Below are positions 21,080 through 34,294 of a DNA stretch of 64,000 bases, piece by piece. Source of the stretch: Blasia pusilla. Lineage: Eukaryota > Marchantiophyta > Marchantiopsida > Blasiales. Where the stretch lies: contig CM114274.1 in the NCBI GenBank assembly GCA_050084515.1, forward strand, positions 42,098,001-42,162,000. Direction: 5' to 3'. Numbering within the stretch: the stretch's first letter is position 1; each line of letters opens with the position of its first letter. The notes under the pieces are model-generated. The model had not been told where the DNA came from and did no database searches. It saw only the letters and a list, made by a program, of their open reading frames with translations. A program made the position numbers and the translations under genes.

Positions 21080-21797
21080 GTGATAGTATGAAAGACTACC
21101 ACTATTCCAGACATGGTTTTTTGAACCAAGTCTTTCAATTACATAAATTAAATAGGAGAGTCAAAGGTAGGAGGCTCCATCTCATGACACGTGTCTTTTT
21201 TTAGAAGCCCTCTAGGTGACATGTGTTCTCTCGTACGAGTCCACGAGCATGCCACATGTCATTTTCTGATACATTATGCTCAATCAAATCTATACATTTA
21301 ATTTCTGACTTAGACGCATATATCATTTTTGTACTTGCTGCTTTTCCACTAACCTTAATTAACAGTTTTCTCCAATAACCTTAAGTGGCCGTTTGTGCCA
21401 TTAACGATGAAATCTTGCTTGATGGTTAGGATTTCCTAGCCGCCAAATATTATTTGAATATTGAGTGTGTGCTATAGCCACTTCAAGGGTCCTTGCAGGG
21501 GGTCTGTGCAGGTTTTAGTATATATAGCAATTCCATTGTGACGCATCCAAATAGTAATCACATTGCGGAAAGGTAGGGGCTTGGATTTCCGAGTTTAGAT
21601 TTGAATCAGATTTATACACGTATATAGTGATGTGTTGCTTTCATACTTTGTAGTTCTTAGTCTATGCAATTCCTATGCTCTACTCTTTGTTGCTGAATAC
21701 AACATCCCACGAATGAGCAGGGTTACACAACCAATCTGCTCAGTGTTGACATAGCTTTATATGTGTTTGCAGGTCTGCATTGAAGAGAAGGATTGAA
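21080..21797. other. Unassigned low-GC DNA
   Basis: No coding potential or repeat that I recognise. A pyrimidine-plus-AG step (TATATGTGTTTGCAG near 21760-21775) precedes the copia insertion and could be a chance acceptor site. It may be original host DNA between the elements. Confidence 0.3.
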
Positions 21798-21802
21798 TAG
21801 TC

Positions 21803-22110
21803 TATTGAAGATTGAGTCAAGCTCATGAGACGCTTGAGCTGCTACATTTGGCACTCACACAAAGTAGGGAAGCTTAATCTTGATTAGTCAGTTAAGCACG
21901 ATGATCTTAACTAGGATTAGTTAATCACAGTTAGTTTAACTCGAGACTATGGTTAAGGATAAGGTTAGGGTTGCTTATACATACCCTATATAATTGAGAA
22001 GAGGATCAACCTCCACTCATTCTCTCATTGCAAATTTCTTTCTCCATGGTGGTGTGTGTGTGTGTGAGAGCCGTTTTCCACCAATTATGCTTGTTTAGCA
22101 ATTTTCCACA
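21803..22110 (+). repeat. 5' LTR of the copia element
   Basis: 308 bp, starts TATTGAAGATTGAG and ends TTTTCCACA. Contains a GTGTGTGTGTGTG run and TATATAATTG, a possible TATA box, near 21989. Confidence 0.9.
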
Positions 22111-22624
22111 TGGTATCATAGCGGGAGGAGAACATCACTTGAAATTCTTGGTGTTTGAAGAGAGAAAAGAGGCAAGAGAAGGAAAAATTTAAGTTTGGAA
22201 GAAGGAAATTTTATTCAGAGCTCGGTGGATGCAATTTCAGGTAGAGCTTGACGATGATAAAACTTTCGAGGCATTTTTTAGGACTTTCCCGGTCGATTTA
22301 GCCGTTTGGATCTACTTTGGCTAGAACTAAATTAGAGGCTTGTTCAAGTTGCCTTGTAGAGCTTGTCGAGAGCTTTCCAACGCACCCAAAATTGCTCGAT
22401 TTTGACACTCTAAGCTCCTGCAGTAGCAATTTAAGTGTAGGAAAGTACAATTAGTGAAGAAAAGTTGTGGAGTTTGCTCTCTATAAGCCAATTTCGACTA
22501 GTTCTTTCATACAATTGATCAATTTTGGCTAATTTAAGATCAATTTCTGTGTAGGAGTGGTCTATGCTTCAATTGGAGCAATAGAAAGCCTGAAATTACA
22601 TTTTTGTGAGTGAAATCGTTTATC

Positions 22625-25600
22625 ATGGAGTATTCCTTGGCAGCAATCACAAGCAAGCTAGGCAAGCAGAATTACAATGTCTGGAAGTTTCACATAAAAA
22701 AATTTCTCATGGTCAAGAATTATGGGAGCTTGTCACACGTGAAGGTGACTCAACACACTTGAATGTTCGTGCTTGAAACAAACGCGCAAGGCAAGTAATC
22801 TAGTACATTTTCAATAACGATCAGTTCGCCAATGATAGGTCACATCCAAGATGTTGATACTTCAAAGGAGGCGTGGGATGCATTGGAAAAGTTGTTCCAG
22901 ACATCTACAAAGGCTACAAAGCTTCAATTGAAACAATAATTGAACGAAGTGAGGAAAAGATTGTAGAGCATCAATGATTATATTTTGAATATCAGACATA
23001 TTGTTGATTAGTTGAATAACATTGGAGTGATAATAGAAGATGATGATATGATTTTATTCACTCTTCAAGGCCTTCCAAAGGATTACAAGTCCTTTGAGAC
23101 CTCTATCTCTATGAGAGAGAAGTATTCCAGCTTTAAAGAGTTAGTTTCTTTGTTAATTAGTGAAGAGATGTGCCTAATATCAACGGTAGCTCGTCTAGTC
23201 TACAAGAGAGTGTGTTATTTGCAGGTTATGGATCAAACAGAGGCAGAGGTCGCTGTAGAAACTTTCGCGGTCGTGGTGGATACCAATCATATGGAGGAAA
23301 ATGCACTCAATATAACGTCACTCAATCAAGTACGAACCAATACTAGACACAATCACAAAGTGGTGATGATGGAAACCGTTGGGGTCGAGGTCAGCAGCAG
23401 AGGGTCCGTGGATCTTGCAATTACTATGGGATAAAGGGTCACCATGCAAAGTTTTGCTTCAAGAAGAAGGCACATATGAGAATAGGAGCCTTACAGCAAC
23501 AAAACTATGTGGAGCAACAACACCAAGAGCAGTACTAAGAACAATAACATTCACAAACAGAGTATCTCTTGGTCAGGACTCGTCATATGGGAGCAATGGT
23601 CAAGAAAGACTCGACAACAAATTGGTATATTGACTCTAATGCATCACATTACATGACCTCACAAGCTAAATGGTTCAGTAGTTTGGAACCGGTGAAAAAT
23701 CATGCAATTGTGCTCAAAGGAGGTGATACTCAACATCATATCACGTAAACTGATAAAGTTCCAATAGCATCATATAGTCTTTGTGCTCTTGGAAATGTTC
23801 CCTATGTTCTTACCATTGCAAGAAATCTGATCTCTGTAGGACAGATAGTAGAACAGGGTTATCAAGTGAAGTTTAACCCAGATGGTTGTTTTATTGAAAC
23901 AATGGATGACTAAACTACGATAGCCAAAGGAACTAGATCTAGCAGAATGTTCAAATTAAATGTTTCTATGCCAGAGATTCAAACAACAATGTATGATCAA
24001 ACTGGCCAATAAATCACAGATCTAAATATATGGCATAAAAGAATTGGGCATATGAATCTTCAAAAATTACAAAGTCTTTCATCATCTAATATAGTAATAG
24101 GACTTCCTAAATTAGCGAGTCTTGTTACGTTAGAGGTATGTCATGCTTGCCAATTAGGAAAACAACTAGATTTTCTTTTCCAAAGCAAGGTAGAAGAGCA
24201 TCTAAGATATTGGAGTTGATCCACAGTGATGTGTGGATAGCATCACAATATAGCCTTAGTGGTTTCTAGTACTTTATTTCATTTATTGATGACTTCTCTA
24301 GGTATATATGGATATACTTTCTGAAAGTCAAGTTAGAGGTATTCTTAATGTTCCAAACATTCACAATGCTAGTAGAGAAGTAGGTTAGACAACACATTCT
24401 GAAATTGCATCGTGATGGAGGAGGAAAGTATCTTCCAACGGAGTTTGATGACTATTTATATCAGAATGGAATCCAACGTCAAGTGACTTGCCATTACACT
24501 CCACAACAAAATGAAGTGGCTGAGAGGAAGAATTGATATATTGCTGAAGTGGCACGAGCTATGCTCAATGAGAAGAACATACCTAAGGTGTATTGGGTAG
24601 AGGCTGTAGCATGTGCAGTCTTCTTAATCAACCGAACTCCAACAGTAGGATTTCATGATAAAACTCCATTCAAAGTCTTCACAGGAAGTAAACCTGATTT
24701 TTCCTTCTTGAAATTATTTGGCTATATTTGTTATTCTCATGTTCCTTCTGAGAGACGACAAAAAATAGACCCCAAGTCTGAAAGATGTATCTTCATTGGC
24801 AATGCTGATGGAACTAAGGGATATAAGTGCTACATTCCATCCTCTATGCAGTTTATTATTAGTCGGGATGTTGTCTTTGATGAGCTAAAGTCATGGTATG
24901 CTCCATCTGAGCCTATTCCACCTCTAAACTTGTTTGTTGAGGGGGAAAATATGACGGTAAACCAACAGACATTGTCTTCAACTTTCCCAAGTACTTGTGT
25001 AGGATAAGGAGAGGTCCTAAATTCATCAGTTAAATCTGTGAGTCCATGGATGGGAAGAGTACGTATTCAATCTATTAACACTAGTTAGAGCTCAAGTTAG
25101 GTGTCAGAGGCATCTACCTTTGAACAACAACTTCGTAGATCAAGTAGAGGTACACATCTAGTTCATAGATTCATAAATGAAGGTTTTCTTGCGACACATC
25201 ATGCATATATGATGACTACCCTTCAAGAGCAAGAGCCAAGTTATTTTGAAGAAGCTGCAAGTAAAGTCGAATGGATTGAAGCTATGGAGGAAGAGCTTGC
25301 TGCATTAAGACATCAACAAACATTGGAGTTGGTTGATATACCTTCCGGTAAGGAAGCTATTGGTTGCAAATGAGTTTACAAAATTAAGCGCACTCAAGAT
25401 GGTACAATTAATAGATACAAAGCGAGATTGGTGGCTAAGGGCTATGCACAATAATATGATATCGATTATGAGGAAATATTTCGCCATGTTGCAAAGATGA
25501 CGACTACCAGAATAGTGGTTGCAGTTGCTGTAAGTAAGAAGTGGAGATTACATCACATGGACGTCAAGAATGCCTTGTGGAATGGAGATCTATACGAGGA

Positions 25601-26789
25601 GATATATATGACTCAACCACCTGAGTACGAGCATCCCAAGTTTCCATATCGTGTATGCAGGTTCAAGAAAGTTCTATACGTGCTCAAACAAGCTCCAGGA
25701 GCTTGGTATGGCAAGATTACATACGTCCTACAAGAGTTGGGTTTTAGGGTATGTGATTCTATCTCCTCGTTATATGTCTTGAGAGGATAAGATCATACAA
25801 TTCTCATTGTGTTGTATGTTGACGATCTCTTGATTATTAGGAGTACTGAAGAAATGGTACAATAAGTCAAGCTTAAGTTACAAGCATAATTTAATATGAA
25901 AGACTTGGGAGAACTCAAGTACTTCCTTGGTATTGAGTTTATCAAGGTTGGAGAGAGCATGTGGTTACTACAACGACAATATGCTCTTCATATGCTTTCA
26001 AAATATGGTATGAAGGCTTGTAAGACAATCTCTACATCGTTGGATCAGAGCGTGAAGCTAAGAGTGGATGAAGGAGAGCTGCTTGCAGATCCTAATATGT
26101 ACAGGCGCATGGTTGGAAGTTTGATCTATCTAACTATAACTAGACTAGATTTGAGTTATGTTGTTGGCCTAGTGAGCCAGTTTATGCAAGCACCTCGGAA
26201 ACCTCACCTTGATGCTGTGAGGAGGATTAGGCGGTATGTGAAATTCTCTATTCAATTTGGGCTTCAATCTGAAACTTCTCCGAATTTTCAATTACAAGGA
26301 TTCATAGATGTTAATTGGGCAGAAAGCGTGTCTGATCGACACTCCACATTTGGTTATTCATTTACTTTGGAAAGCGCAACTATAAGTTGGGCTTCAAAGA
26401 AGAAACGTATAGTTTCTTTATCTTCAATAGAGACTGAGTACAAAGGAGCAACCAATACAGCATGTGAGGCGGTGTGGCTTCATTGATTACTTGTTGAGAT
26501 TGGTGTTAGTAACTTAGGACCTAGTGTAATATATACAGACAATATTAGTAGCATCAAGCTTGCTAATAACGTTGTGTTTCATGCTCTTACAAAGCATGTT
26601 GAGATGCACTATCATTTTATCAGAGAGAAAATGCTTGTAGGAGAAATTGATCTTGTATATATAGGTACAGATCAGCAAATTGCTGACATCTTTACAAAGT
26701 CATTATCTAGAGATAAGTTTGAGATGTTTAGAAATGATTTAGGTGTTAGAGATATCGATATGAGCTTGAGGGGGAGTATTGAAGATTGA
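22625..26789 (+). pseudogene. Copia gag-pol, many stops
   Basis: Gag from ATG 22625 (MEYSLAAITSKLGKQNY). The zinc knuckle near 23413-23454 has lost its second Cys (CNYYGIKGHHAKFC). Protease YIDSNASHYM near 23625 (DSG changed to DSN). Pre-integrase WHKRIGHMNL near 24030, then the integrase core (LHRDGGGKY, YTPQQNEVAERKN; ORF 24549-25007 afterwards). RT 25250-25990 with YVDDLL near 25815; RNase H to about 26780 with TKHVEMHYHFIRE. In-frame stops are frequent (e.g. CAA to TAA and CAG to TAG types near 22938, 23010, 25453), so the copy is inactive. Family order and length (about 1390 codons) are normal for plant copia. Confidence 0.9.
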
Positions 26790-27085
26790 GTTACAGTCAA
26801 GCTCATCAGACACTTGAACTGCTACATTTGGCACTCACAAAAAGTAGGGAAGCTTAATCTTGGTTAGTCACTTAAGCATGATTATCTTAACTAGGATTTG
26901 TTAATCACAATTAGTCTAACTGGAGACTATGGTTAAGGGTAGGGTTAGGGTTGCTTATGCATACCTATATAATTGAGAAGAGGACCAGCCTCCACTCATT
27001 CTCTCATTGCAAATTTTTTTCTCCATGGTGGTGTGTGTGTGAGAGCCGTTTTCCACCGTTTATGCTTGTTTAGCAGTTTTCCACA
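26777..27085 (+). repeat. 3' LTR of the copia element
   Basis: 309 bp; nearly the same as the 5' LTR but with several substitutions and a shorter GT run, so the insertion is not recent. Confidence 0.9.
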
Positions 27086-27186
27086 TAGTCATTCAACATC
27101 ATAAGTCCACACTCTTGCTGCTCTCCTTCAGCAACTTCGCAATCTCGATACTTGCAAAGGAGACACATTTCTTCATAAGTAAAAGA

Positions 27187-28273
27187 GGGGGCTGGTATTC
27201 TGGCAAGAGAGAGTAAGAGAGGAGAGGAAGAGAGGAAGAGAGGAGAGTCTCTCTTAAAAAAAAAAAGGCCAAATCCGCCTCCTCTCTTCAAAACTTTTTG
27301 ACATATTTGAAATTTTTGTTTGCTTTCAAATTCATGAAATGTTTAGAAGAGAGTAGGCAATGGTCCACATTTGGCCCTAAAAAAACCTCCTTTTTCCTGG
27401 GGGCGAAAAAAAAGGAGACATCATAAGACCACTAAAAAAATTTTCCATCACTCTCCATGTGAGCCTAAGTTTCTTAACACTACCTGTCTCGATCTACAAA
27501 AAGCAATGCCCATGGGTATTTTTGTTGGAGGACCACCCAAATGCCAACCTCTCTATTTGCAGGGATTGTTGCCTGCATTATGGCCTCCCGTGAATTGCCC
27601 CATAACCAACTTTCTGTTGGTAATGAATGGTGTCTGCTCAAGACCAACTTTGTGAAATGTGAACACATAAGAGGATAATTGAACCAAAAGATTCTTAGCT
27701 GTCTGGAGTAAAGAGGAACTGATGTCCCTTCATTCACATCCTAAAGCTGAGAAACCGAGAAGTTGCACCCCTCCCAACCCGTAAGAAAGCTCACCATAAG
27801 AAAGGAAAGATTTTTAGAAGTGATTTTCTTCCACCGTGCACCCACAAAAATCTAACAGGTTGGGAATCTGAAATGGCAATCCGACAGGTAGTAGGAATCC
27901 TACACGTCTTAGACAAGAAAAGAAGCCTACAACTCGTTTGACGAATATAGGGGAACGAGCCAAAAGTTAAGAAGCCCGCCACAATGCGTCAGAAGTTGGT
28001 CTCACAGGGAAAGACTCCGATCACTCAAGCAATCAACCTGTCGGAATCCGACAGCTTGCCTGGAAATGGTTAAAAAGTTGCACTGGGCAAAAAGCAAAAA
28101 GTTGCAACCCGTCGGAATCATACGGGTTGCAAAATTGTAATTCTGAGTAGCTAAAAGAACACAATCCATAAGTCCAAAAAAGTATTCCCGCAAAATTTTA
28201 CAAACACCATTATGGGTTGAAAAAATTTCGTCCTTTATTACCTCCGAAGGAACCTCGGAAATGTACATTTGAC
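27187..28273. other. Methylase-side terminus of copy C
   Basis: GA-rich terminus (27205-27250), then sequence matching copy B 19640-20200, including the frame with GGPPTK and DRDR residues on the minus strand (about 27480-27660), which is shifted here. Palindromes at about 28033-28062 and 28100-28130. No gene supported. Confidence 0.5.
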
Positions 28274-28594
28274 CTAGTCTAAGATTTCTTCAGCCTCCTT
28301 ATCTACAAATTTACTCCTAACTCTCCTCGGTGACAATACCAAAGGAATGTCCTGGGATACAAGTGGCTCCTCTGGCCGATTGTAGACGGGGATCGAAAAT
28401 GTTGGCGAATTCGAGAGCCTTGGCCCCCCCCTAGGTACACCATAACGGTCCCATGTAACCTGATTTGAGTCCCACCGCCTTCCTCGACAGTATACCTTGT
28501 ATGCTCTGCAATGTGACATCCATCCAGTATCAATATGTGCTCCGTCCCCGATGATACCATTATGGCAATCGCAAAGGTAGTAGGAATCCAACAC
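28274..28594 (-). CDS. Conserved short reading frame in the transposon tail (copy C)
   Basis: 107 codons with stop; counterpart of 18935-19216 in copy B, with the frame kept and a longer acidic end (KEAEEILD). Unknown function. The block structure around it repeats the block after the methylase stop, which suggests a duplicated C-terminal exon. Confidence 0.35.
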   Translation of the reverse strand: MLDSYYLCDCHNGIIGDGAHIDTGWMSHCRAYKVYCRGRRWDSNQVTWDRYGVPRGGPRLSNSPTFSIPVYNRPEEPLVSQDIPLVLSPRRVRSKFVDKEAEEILD

Positions 28595-29659
28595 GTTTGA
28601 GAGAAGAAAAGAAGCCTACGTCTGCCTTTAGTAGTTGAGGGGAAGGTGCCAAGGGAAGAAGCCGGCCAGACTGCCTCTTAAGTTGGACCAACAGGGAAAG
28701 AGTCAGATCAGGCAACCTGTCGAAATCTGACAGGTTGCCTGGAAGTGGTAAAAAGGTGTTGTGGTCAAAAAGTGAAAAGTTGCAAGCAGGAGAAATCCGA
28801 CGGGTTGCAAAATAGAAGTCCGCGGAGTACATAGACGATCACATTCGAAAAGACTTTAAAAATATTCAGCAAACTTTTACAAGCACCACCATCGTTTGAA
28901 AGAATCATCTCCTTTATATCATCCGAAAAAAGCTCGGAACTATACATTTGATCTATTCTATGAAATCTTTTGCCTCATCATCAAATAACTCCCTACTCCA
29001 AACGCTGTAGTCAAGCTGGGTCCTTGAGTTTGTTGAACTCACTCGTCATCGTCCGAGAGCTCTTGCAAAATTACTTTCGGCCTTGCCCTCCCGGTTTTTG
29101 GAATCGTTGGAAGTGACGATGGAGTCACTACCAAGGGTGGGTCTGGAACCGGAGCTCTCGGCTTCGGTGGAGAGTTGTACGCCCCAACGAGCCTTTCGTA
29201 TTCTGCCTTTGCCTCCTTGCAAAGGTCAAACAGTTCCTGCCTTTCCTCGAGGCTGAGAATGTTCCTGCCACTCTGCCCGGCGCCTTTGATACTTGCCCCT
29301 GAAAGTCCTACTAAGTCGAACACCAAGTCATCCGGCCTTGAGCAGAGCTCGATGAGCATTTGCATCAGGGCTAGCGATTTTTCCCTTCCTCCCAGAAGTG
29401 GGGTACTATCTTGCATGTAAATTCCCGGGGGGGGGGAATTGTACAAACTATCTAAGATGTACCCATCTGAACATGGATCCACAGGATCCTGGATCTTGAA
29501 CACCTGGAACTTATGCTCGGGCCGAACAAAGCCGTACATGTAGGAGTGGTCCATCTGTAAAGAAACACGTTGGAAACAATGTCAGCAACTTGGCATATTG
29601 TGCAACACGTCACCAAAGAAGTCGGCTTGATCCTAGAGAACTTTTTCCATTACTAACTT

Positions 29660-29895
29660 TGGATCAACCTGTGGGAGTCCGACGGGTTGGTCAGGACAAA
29701 ACTACCCGTCGGGCTCTCCGTTGTTTTTTTTCCGTGTACCTGCAACCCGTCGGGTTCCGACGGGTTGGAGGTACACCACGGTTGTCTGTGTGTTTCTGGG
29801 AAAGATACAACACGTTGGAAACCGACGGGTTGCTCTCAGCCGAGCATAGGCTGCTCTAAGCCAGCAACCCGTCGCCTTCCGATGGGTTGCTCACG
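29660..29895. repeat. Last-intron palindrome array (copy C)
   Basis: Five palindromes, including AACCCGTCGGG-TTCCGACGGGTT near 29742-29765, in the intron before the last exon. Confidence 0.8.
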
Positions 29896-32039
29896 GACAA
29901 AAACAATGGAGATATACTATCTGAAATGAACACGCATTGAGCCTTACCAAAATTTGAAAATATATTTGATATTATACTACAGGAACTGAGCCGTACCCGA
30001 ATCTAACTCGTAGCGGATCGGAGTGGGTACTCGTTTTTTATGATCCACGATTGCGCCGTCCTCCACTTTAGCAACCTTTTGACGCACTGGAGGTTGAAGA
30101 GCTCGTCCTCGCTCCCTCCAGTCAACACCAAGAAGCAGCCCCTATCACTCAGATAGGCGTATGCAAAGGAGAACAATCGCGCGATTTGGTCATAAGAAGC
30201 GGCACATTCCACTCAAGTACCCCGTCCGACGGATTCTCGCCCCACAATCGCAACCCCAAGGGCAGATCAGCAATCAAGAGATCCACCGCAACCTCTCCGA
30301 CCACTCCATTCACCGTCCAGACAGCGTGCCCGTTTCGTTGGAGCTTCCGTCCCAGCGTTGTCAATTTATCAATGGCTGGTGTCGACGCTTAAGAACTGAA
30401 GCTTTTCAGCTCATCCAATAAAGGAGTGAACTGAAGGAGGACGCTTGTCCGCGTCGTTGTTTGTCTGTGTCTTCCCAAGGATGATGGACTGTATTGTCCT
30501 TGGGACAACACTGGCACCTCTCGCTTTCGCTTCTCTCGAGTCTGCGGACGGCTTGTCGGGATCTCTATGACCTCAGACTCTGGTGGGGTTTTTTTCGTCG
30601 AGGACCTAGTCCGACCCCCTCTCCCCGCTCGCCTGGAGGATTTTGCCTCTGGCCTTGAATCTTCAGCCTCTCTTTGGGAAGACTCGGCCTCGGAATTTTT
30701 CCCTCCCCTCGCCTTGCCTTTGAGACCCGCGGTGGATTTGTCTTTGGCAATGCGGACTTTGGAAGCCAACTCAGCTGTCTCGTGGGCTTGCTCTTCCGCA
30801 TCTCCTCCGAAGAAGTCTTCAGGCTCCACAAAATTGGGGATGTCGTCTTGTCCTGAGGCCACTGCATCATGAAGCACTCATAAATCCTTATCGGTGATGT
30901 CTTCAGGGTCGTTGAAGTCAAGCCAAATGGGGCAATTCTCCACCTCCCAATCGGACATGTGCTGCCCCATCTCCATGTCGTACATGGAGAATGTCTGTGC
31001 ATCCGGCGGCGAAGCCCACAATTTCAAGGGTGCCGATAATTTTCCCCACGTACCTGCATTCTTACACTGGACGAGGTACCTGAAGACCATCCGTTGGGCA
31101 GCTTTTACTCGAACTGAATCGGCTGTCTGCTCCTGTTGATCTTGCTTCTTCTTTGCTTGATCCCATTTGTTCCCCTCTACTTCTTCGTCAAGCCGTGCTT
31201 GAGGGAGGACGCAAACCTTGAACATTGTCTTGAATCCTGGGTTTTTGATTGGCTTGTCCCGAATATCGTCAAGCCAAACCTTGAAATCTACAGAACTTTC
31301 CAAGTTTGCTTCATCCGGAATGGGCTCTAATCTTCTGAGCTCTGCTTGCAGACCGTCCAGCACGGACTTCCCGATAACCCGCAACGCGTCCCTGAACGAC
31401 CATTCGCGTAGCCAGTGGGAGATCACTAGATCGGATACACCCGGAGGATGGTGTGCCGCCCTCTTCTAGGCCTCTATGCCCTTGAGACTGATTTTCATCA
31501 GTCGAATCCTCCTAAACTTCGCTTATGCCGGACAACGCAAACCGATGCACGCGATCCAGGGACACTTTCTCCCCAATCCAACCTTGCGGATCTTCATCCC
31601 TTTTCCGCTGGCGCTTGATAATCGCCTTCAGCTCCTTGTAAAACTCCGGACCAAGTTCGGGGCTGAGAATGTTGATGTATCGCTGCATCTTGCTCGCCGT
31701 GTATTTCGTGGCTGCAGATACTGCAGCTTGGATGAATTTCGCGCGCTCAGACCCACATACTTTCTCCCTCCGCTCCAGCTCTAGTGCAGCGCTCTTCTTT
31801 GTGGCCTGTATCTTGGACCAGCAAAGGATGGTTACGGCTGCATCTTGGGAAATAAACTTATTTGCCCAAGTTTTCTTCTTTATCTGAGCACCCTTTGCAA
31901 GCATCTGATTTGCCATGGCGTCGCCCAAGAACCCCTTGTACTCTCCCGGGTGCGTCGTAAGCACCTTCTTCACCCGATCACAGTCCTGGATTCAGTGATG
32001 GGTGACATTCCCCTCCGATACAATCTTGCACATCCAAAC

Positions 32040-32800
32040 TCAACCCGTCAGAAAATTTGTAACTTACATGGGTTCCTTCAACCCGTCAGACTCCGACGGG
32101 TCGTCACAGCTCAAGGTCAGAATCTAGCAACAAGCTAAATGATGCAACACGTCGGAGTCCGACGGATTGCATTCAGATTTGTGAATCCCTGTTTTCAACC
32201 TGTTGGACTCCGACGGGTTGTGCAATTGAACATACTTACGTGAACATAGCAACCCATCGGAGTCGGACAGGTTGCGCACTTGAATGGAAACTTGCAATTT
32301 GACGCGAAATTTGCTAAACCAGCTTCCGAATGCAACCCGTCGGACTCTAAAGAGTTGATTTTGGCCAAACACAATTTTGAGTCAAGCAACCCGTCGGACT
32401 CCGACGGGTTGCTTTGGGCCAAAAACATACTAAACAAGTTCCCAGTCGAACAACTCGTCGGAGTCCGACGAGTTGCTTTCTTCAAAAAACATCTTAAAAA
32501 GGCGGCAAGTCGAGCAACCCGTCGGACTCCGAAGGGTTGCTTTGGGCCAAAAACTTATTAAACCTGTGGTCAGTCGAACAACTTGTCGGAGTCTGACAAG
32601 TTGCATTCTTCAAAAAACATCCTGAAAAGGCGTTGAGTCAAGCAACTCGACGAAGTCCGACGAGTTGGTTTCGGCAAAAAAAATCCTTACCCATTCATCA
32701 ATCGAGCAACTCGTCGGAGTCCGACGAGTTGCGTTTGGCCAAAAGCATCCCAACAATAGTGCCGACCCAAACAACATGTCGGAGTCCGACGGTTTGCAAC
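32040..32800. repeat. Intron-2 palindrome array (copy C)
   Basis: About a dozen palindromes at roughly 60-bp steps. Perfect units are at 32386-32412 (CCC..GGG arms) and 32451-32475 (CTC..GAG arms); 32579-32603 has CTT..AAG arms with one mismatch. The same intron in copies A1 and B is also filled. Confidence 0.9.
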
Positions 32801-34202
32801 AAGAAGATACTCACGTGTTCATGGCATGCATTTCCATCTCCACCGTCGCCATGTGATGAGGGAATGGATGAAGGACCACTGCCTTCACGCAAAAATGTGC
32901 CTCTAAGAAGTTGGGCCGCTCCTCTGCAAACTTGGTCCACGCCATGAACTTGTGATTTCCATCCCAGATGAAGAAATACAGATTTCTCATCCAACTGAAT
33001 TCCGTGCCCTCTACTCGCCTTTTGAAATCCTGGTCTCTCATCCTCCAAAATGTGTCGAGATTTTCCAAGTCCTCCTCCGTAACCAGGGCTTGGGTTCCAT
33101 GCTCGTCGTAAGGCTGAACATAGAAGGGAGGAAAGTTGTCGACGTAGGATTTTGTCGCCGCCGATTGTTTAAGCTTCGCGATGTCCTCATCGGACTGAAT
33201 TTCGCGGACGTATTCCATTGTCCGCAATCGGCAGAGTGGAATCCTTGGGGCGTTGTGGCCCTCCATGAGTGCCATCTGCTTTAGCACCTATCAGAACCGG
33301 GACAAGATCAATAAGCTACACTGAATTCCCAATGAATTGCAATTCACATAATTCAAAAAACCCAGATCCTCTCTTACCCACTCGAAAATTGGGTCGGTTT
33401 CTCGACCAGCCAACTTGTCCGAGACAGAAGCTGGCAAATTGACTGGGAACTCGTCGATCCGATAGAGGTCGATGTCTTCCTCCGGGCTTGGAGACGAGAA
33501 TGACCGCTCTCCGGTTTCTTTGGCAATGTCCACCATCTCCACACTGGCGGTCCTCATGACCTCATCTTCTGTGATTAGAACTTCTGGCGTTTCCGCTATG
33601 TTGATTGTGTCCCGGGACTTCATCGGTGACATTTCCCGCATCTCAACACTTTTGGTTGGACAGACAGGGCTGTCGTCAATGGCTATCGCTTTTTCCCTCC
33701 TCGCTTTAGCCAATTCTGCTCTCCTCATCGACGCGTCTAGATGCTTCTTTTCTTCAAGGCCTGCGACGTCTCAGCCTCTACGTTCTGTCTATCGAGCGCC
33801 TCTTGAACACGTCTCACAAGAAGCACCTGGTTGTGCATCTCCGCTTCCCTTTCCCGCTCCTCGATTTCCTGCTGCCTAATTTCATTTTCCGAACGAGGCC
33901 CTAGAGATGCTAACATAGGAGTCCTAATGGACTTCGGATTGAAGCTCCCAGACTTGTTTGCTTGTGATTTTTTCCTCGTCATTTTTTCCAAAAATGCCTC
34001 CACCTATGAATCGCTTGATCAGTCGCCTTGCTGATGTTGAGATGAGTCGCCTTGATGGGTAGCTCGAACCGTCTCGCTCTCGTTCCCTCGTATCGACTCG
34101 CGATGACTCGCCGTGTGAATCGCCCCTTGATCGGCTACTGCGACGGGAGAGAGATGAATGGAGATCACAAAATGAGAAACCAGAAATGAACGATTTTTGC
34201 CC

Positions 34203-34210
34203 TATTTATA
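34203..34210 (-). promoter_or_regulatory. TATA box of the ParB-methylase gene (copy C)
   Basis: TATAAATA on the minus strand, in the same context as copies A1 and B, about 220 nt upstream of the conserved ATG. Confidence 0.75.
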
Positions 34211-34294
34211 CTTTTCTAGCCGTTGGGCTGATCGTTGGGTCTCGTCGTCCTTTCGACGGTGACGTGCCGGAGGTTACGGAAGTCCGGACGTGAA

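Larger units (their letters stand above)
21803..27085 (+). mobile_element. Ty1/copia LTR retrotransposon, complete but decayed
   Basis: LTRs 21803-22110 and 26777-27085, flanked by the 5-bp direct repeat TAGTC (21798-21802 and 27086-27090). A primer-binding site (TGGTATCATAGCGGGAGG, initiator Met tRNA type) follows the 5' LTR at 22111, and a purine tract (GAGGGGGAG) precedes the 3' LTR. Gag, protease, integrase, RT and RNase H are all recognisable in copia order. Total 5283 bp. Confidence 0.95.
29039..33982 (-). pseudogene. ParB-like domain plus N6/N4-type DNA methyltransferase gene (copy C)
   Basis: Start at ATG 33982 (MTRKKSQANKSGSF). Exon 1 to 33378 has a 25-nt deletion near 33737 that shifts frame. 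Intron 33377-33288 (90 nt). Exon 2 (33287-32815): ParB-like domain with WDGNHKFMAW (about 32970-32940). Intron 2 from 32814 (GTGAGT kept) to about 32028; the acceptor CAG|G reads CAAG here. Exon 3: helical region, then FNDPEDITDKDL, the basic segment (RRAGRGGRTRSS) and VDLLIADLPLGL (about 30290-30255). Intron from about 29995 to an intact TTTACAG acceptor at about 29556. Last exon 29554-29039: DHSYMYGFVRPEHKF, LMQMLIELCSRPDDLVFDLVGLSG, ending ELSDDDE. Frame breaks also near 31510 and 30200. The best copy for seeing the last-exon start. Confidence 0.75.

Noticed and set aside
21080-21797. Host gene exon before the copia insertion
   Set aside because: Only a possible acceptor site and a short open stretch; nothing on the other side of the element continues it convincingly.
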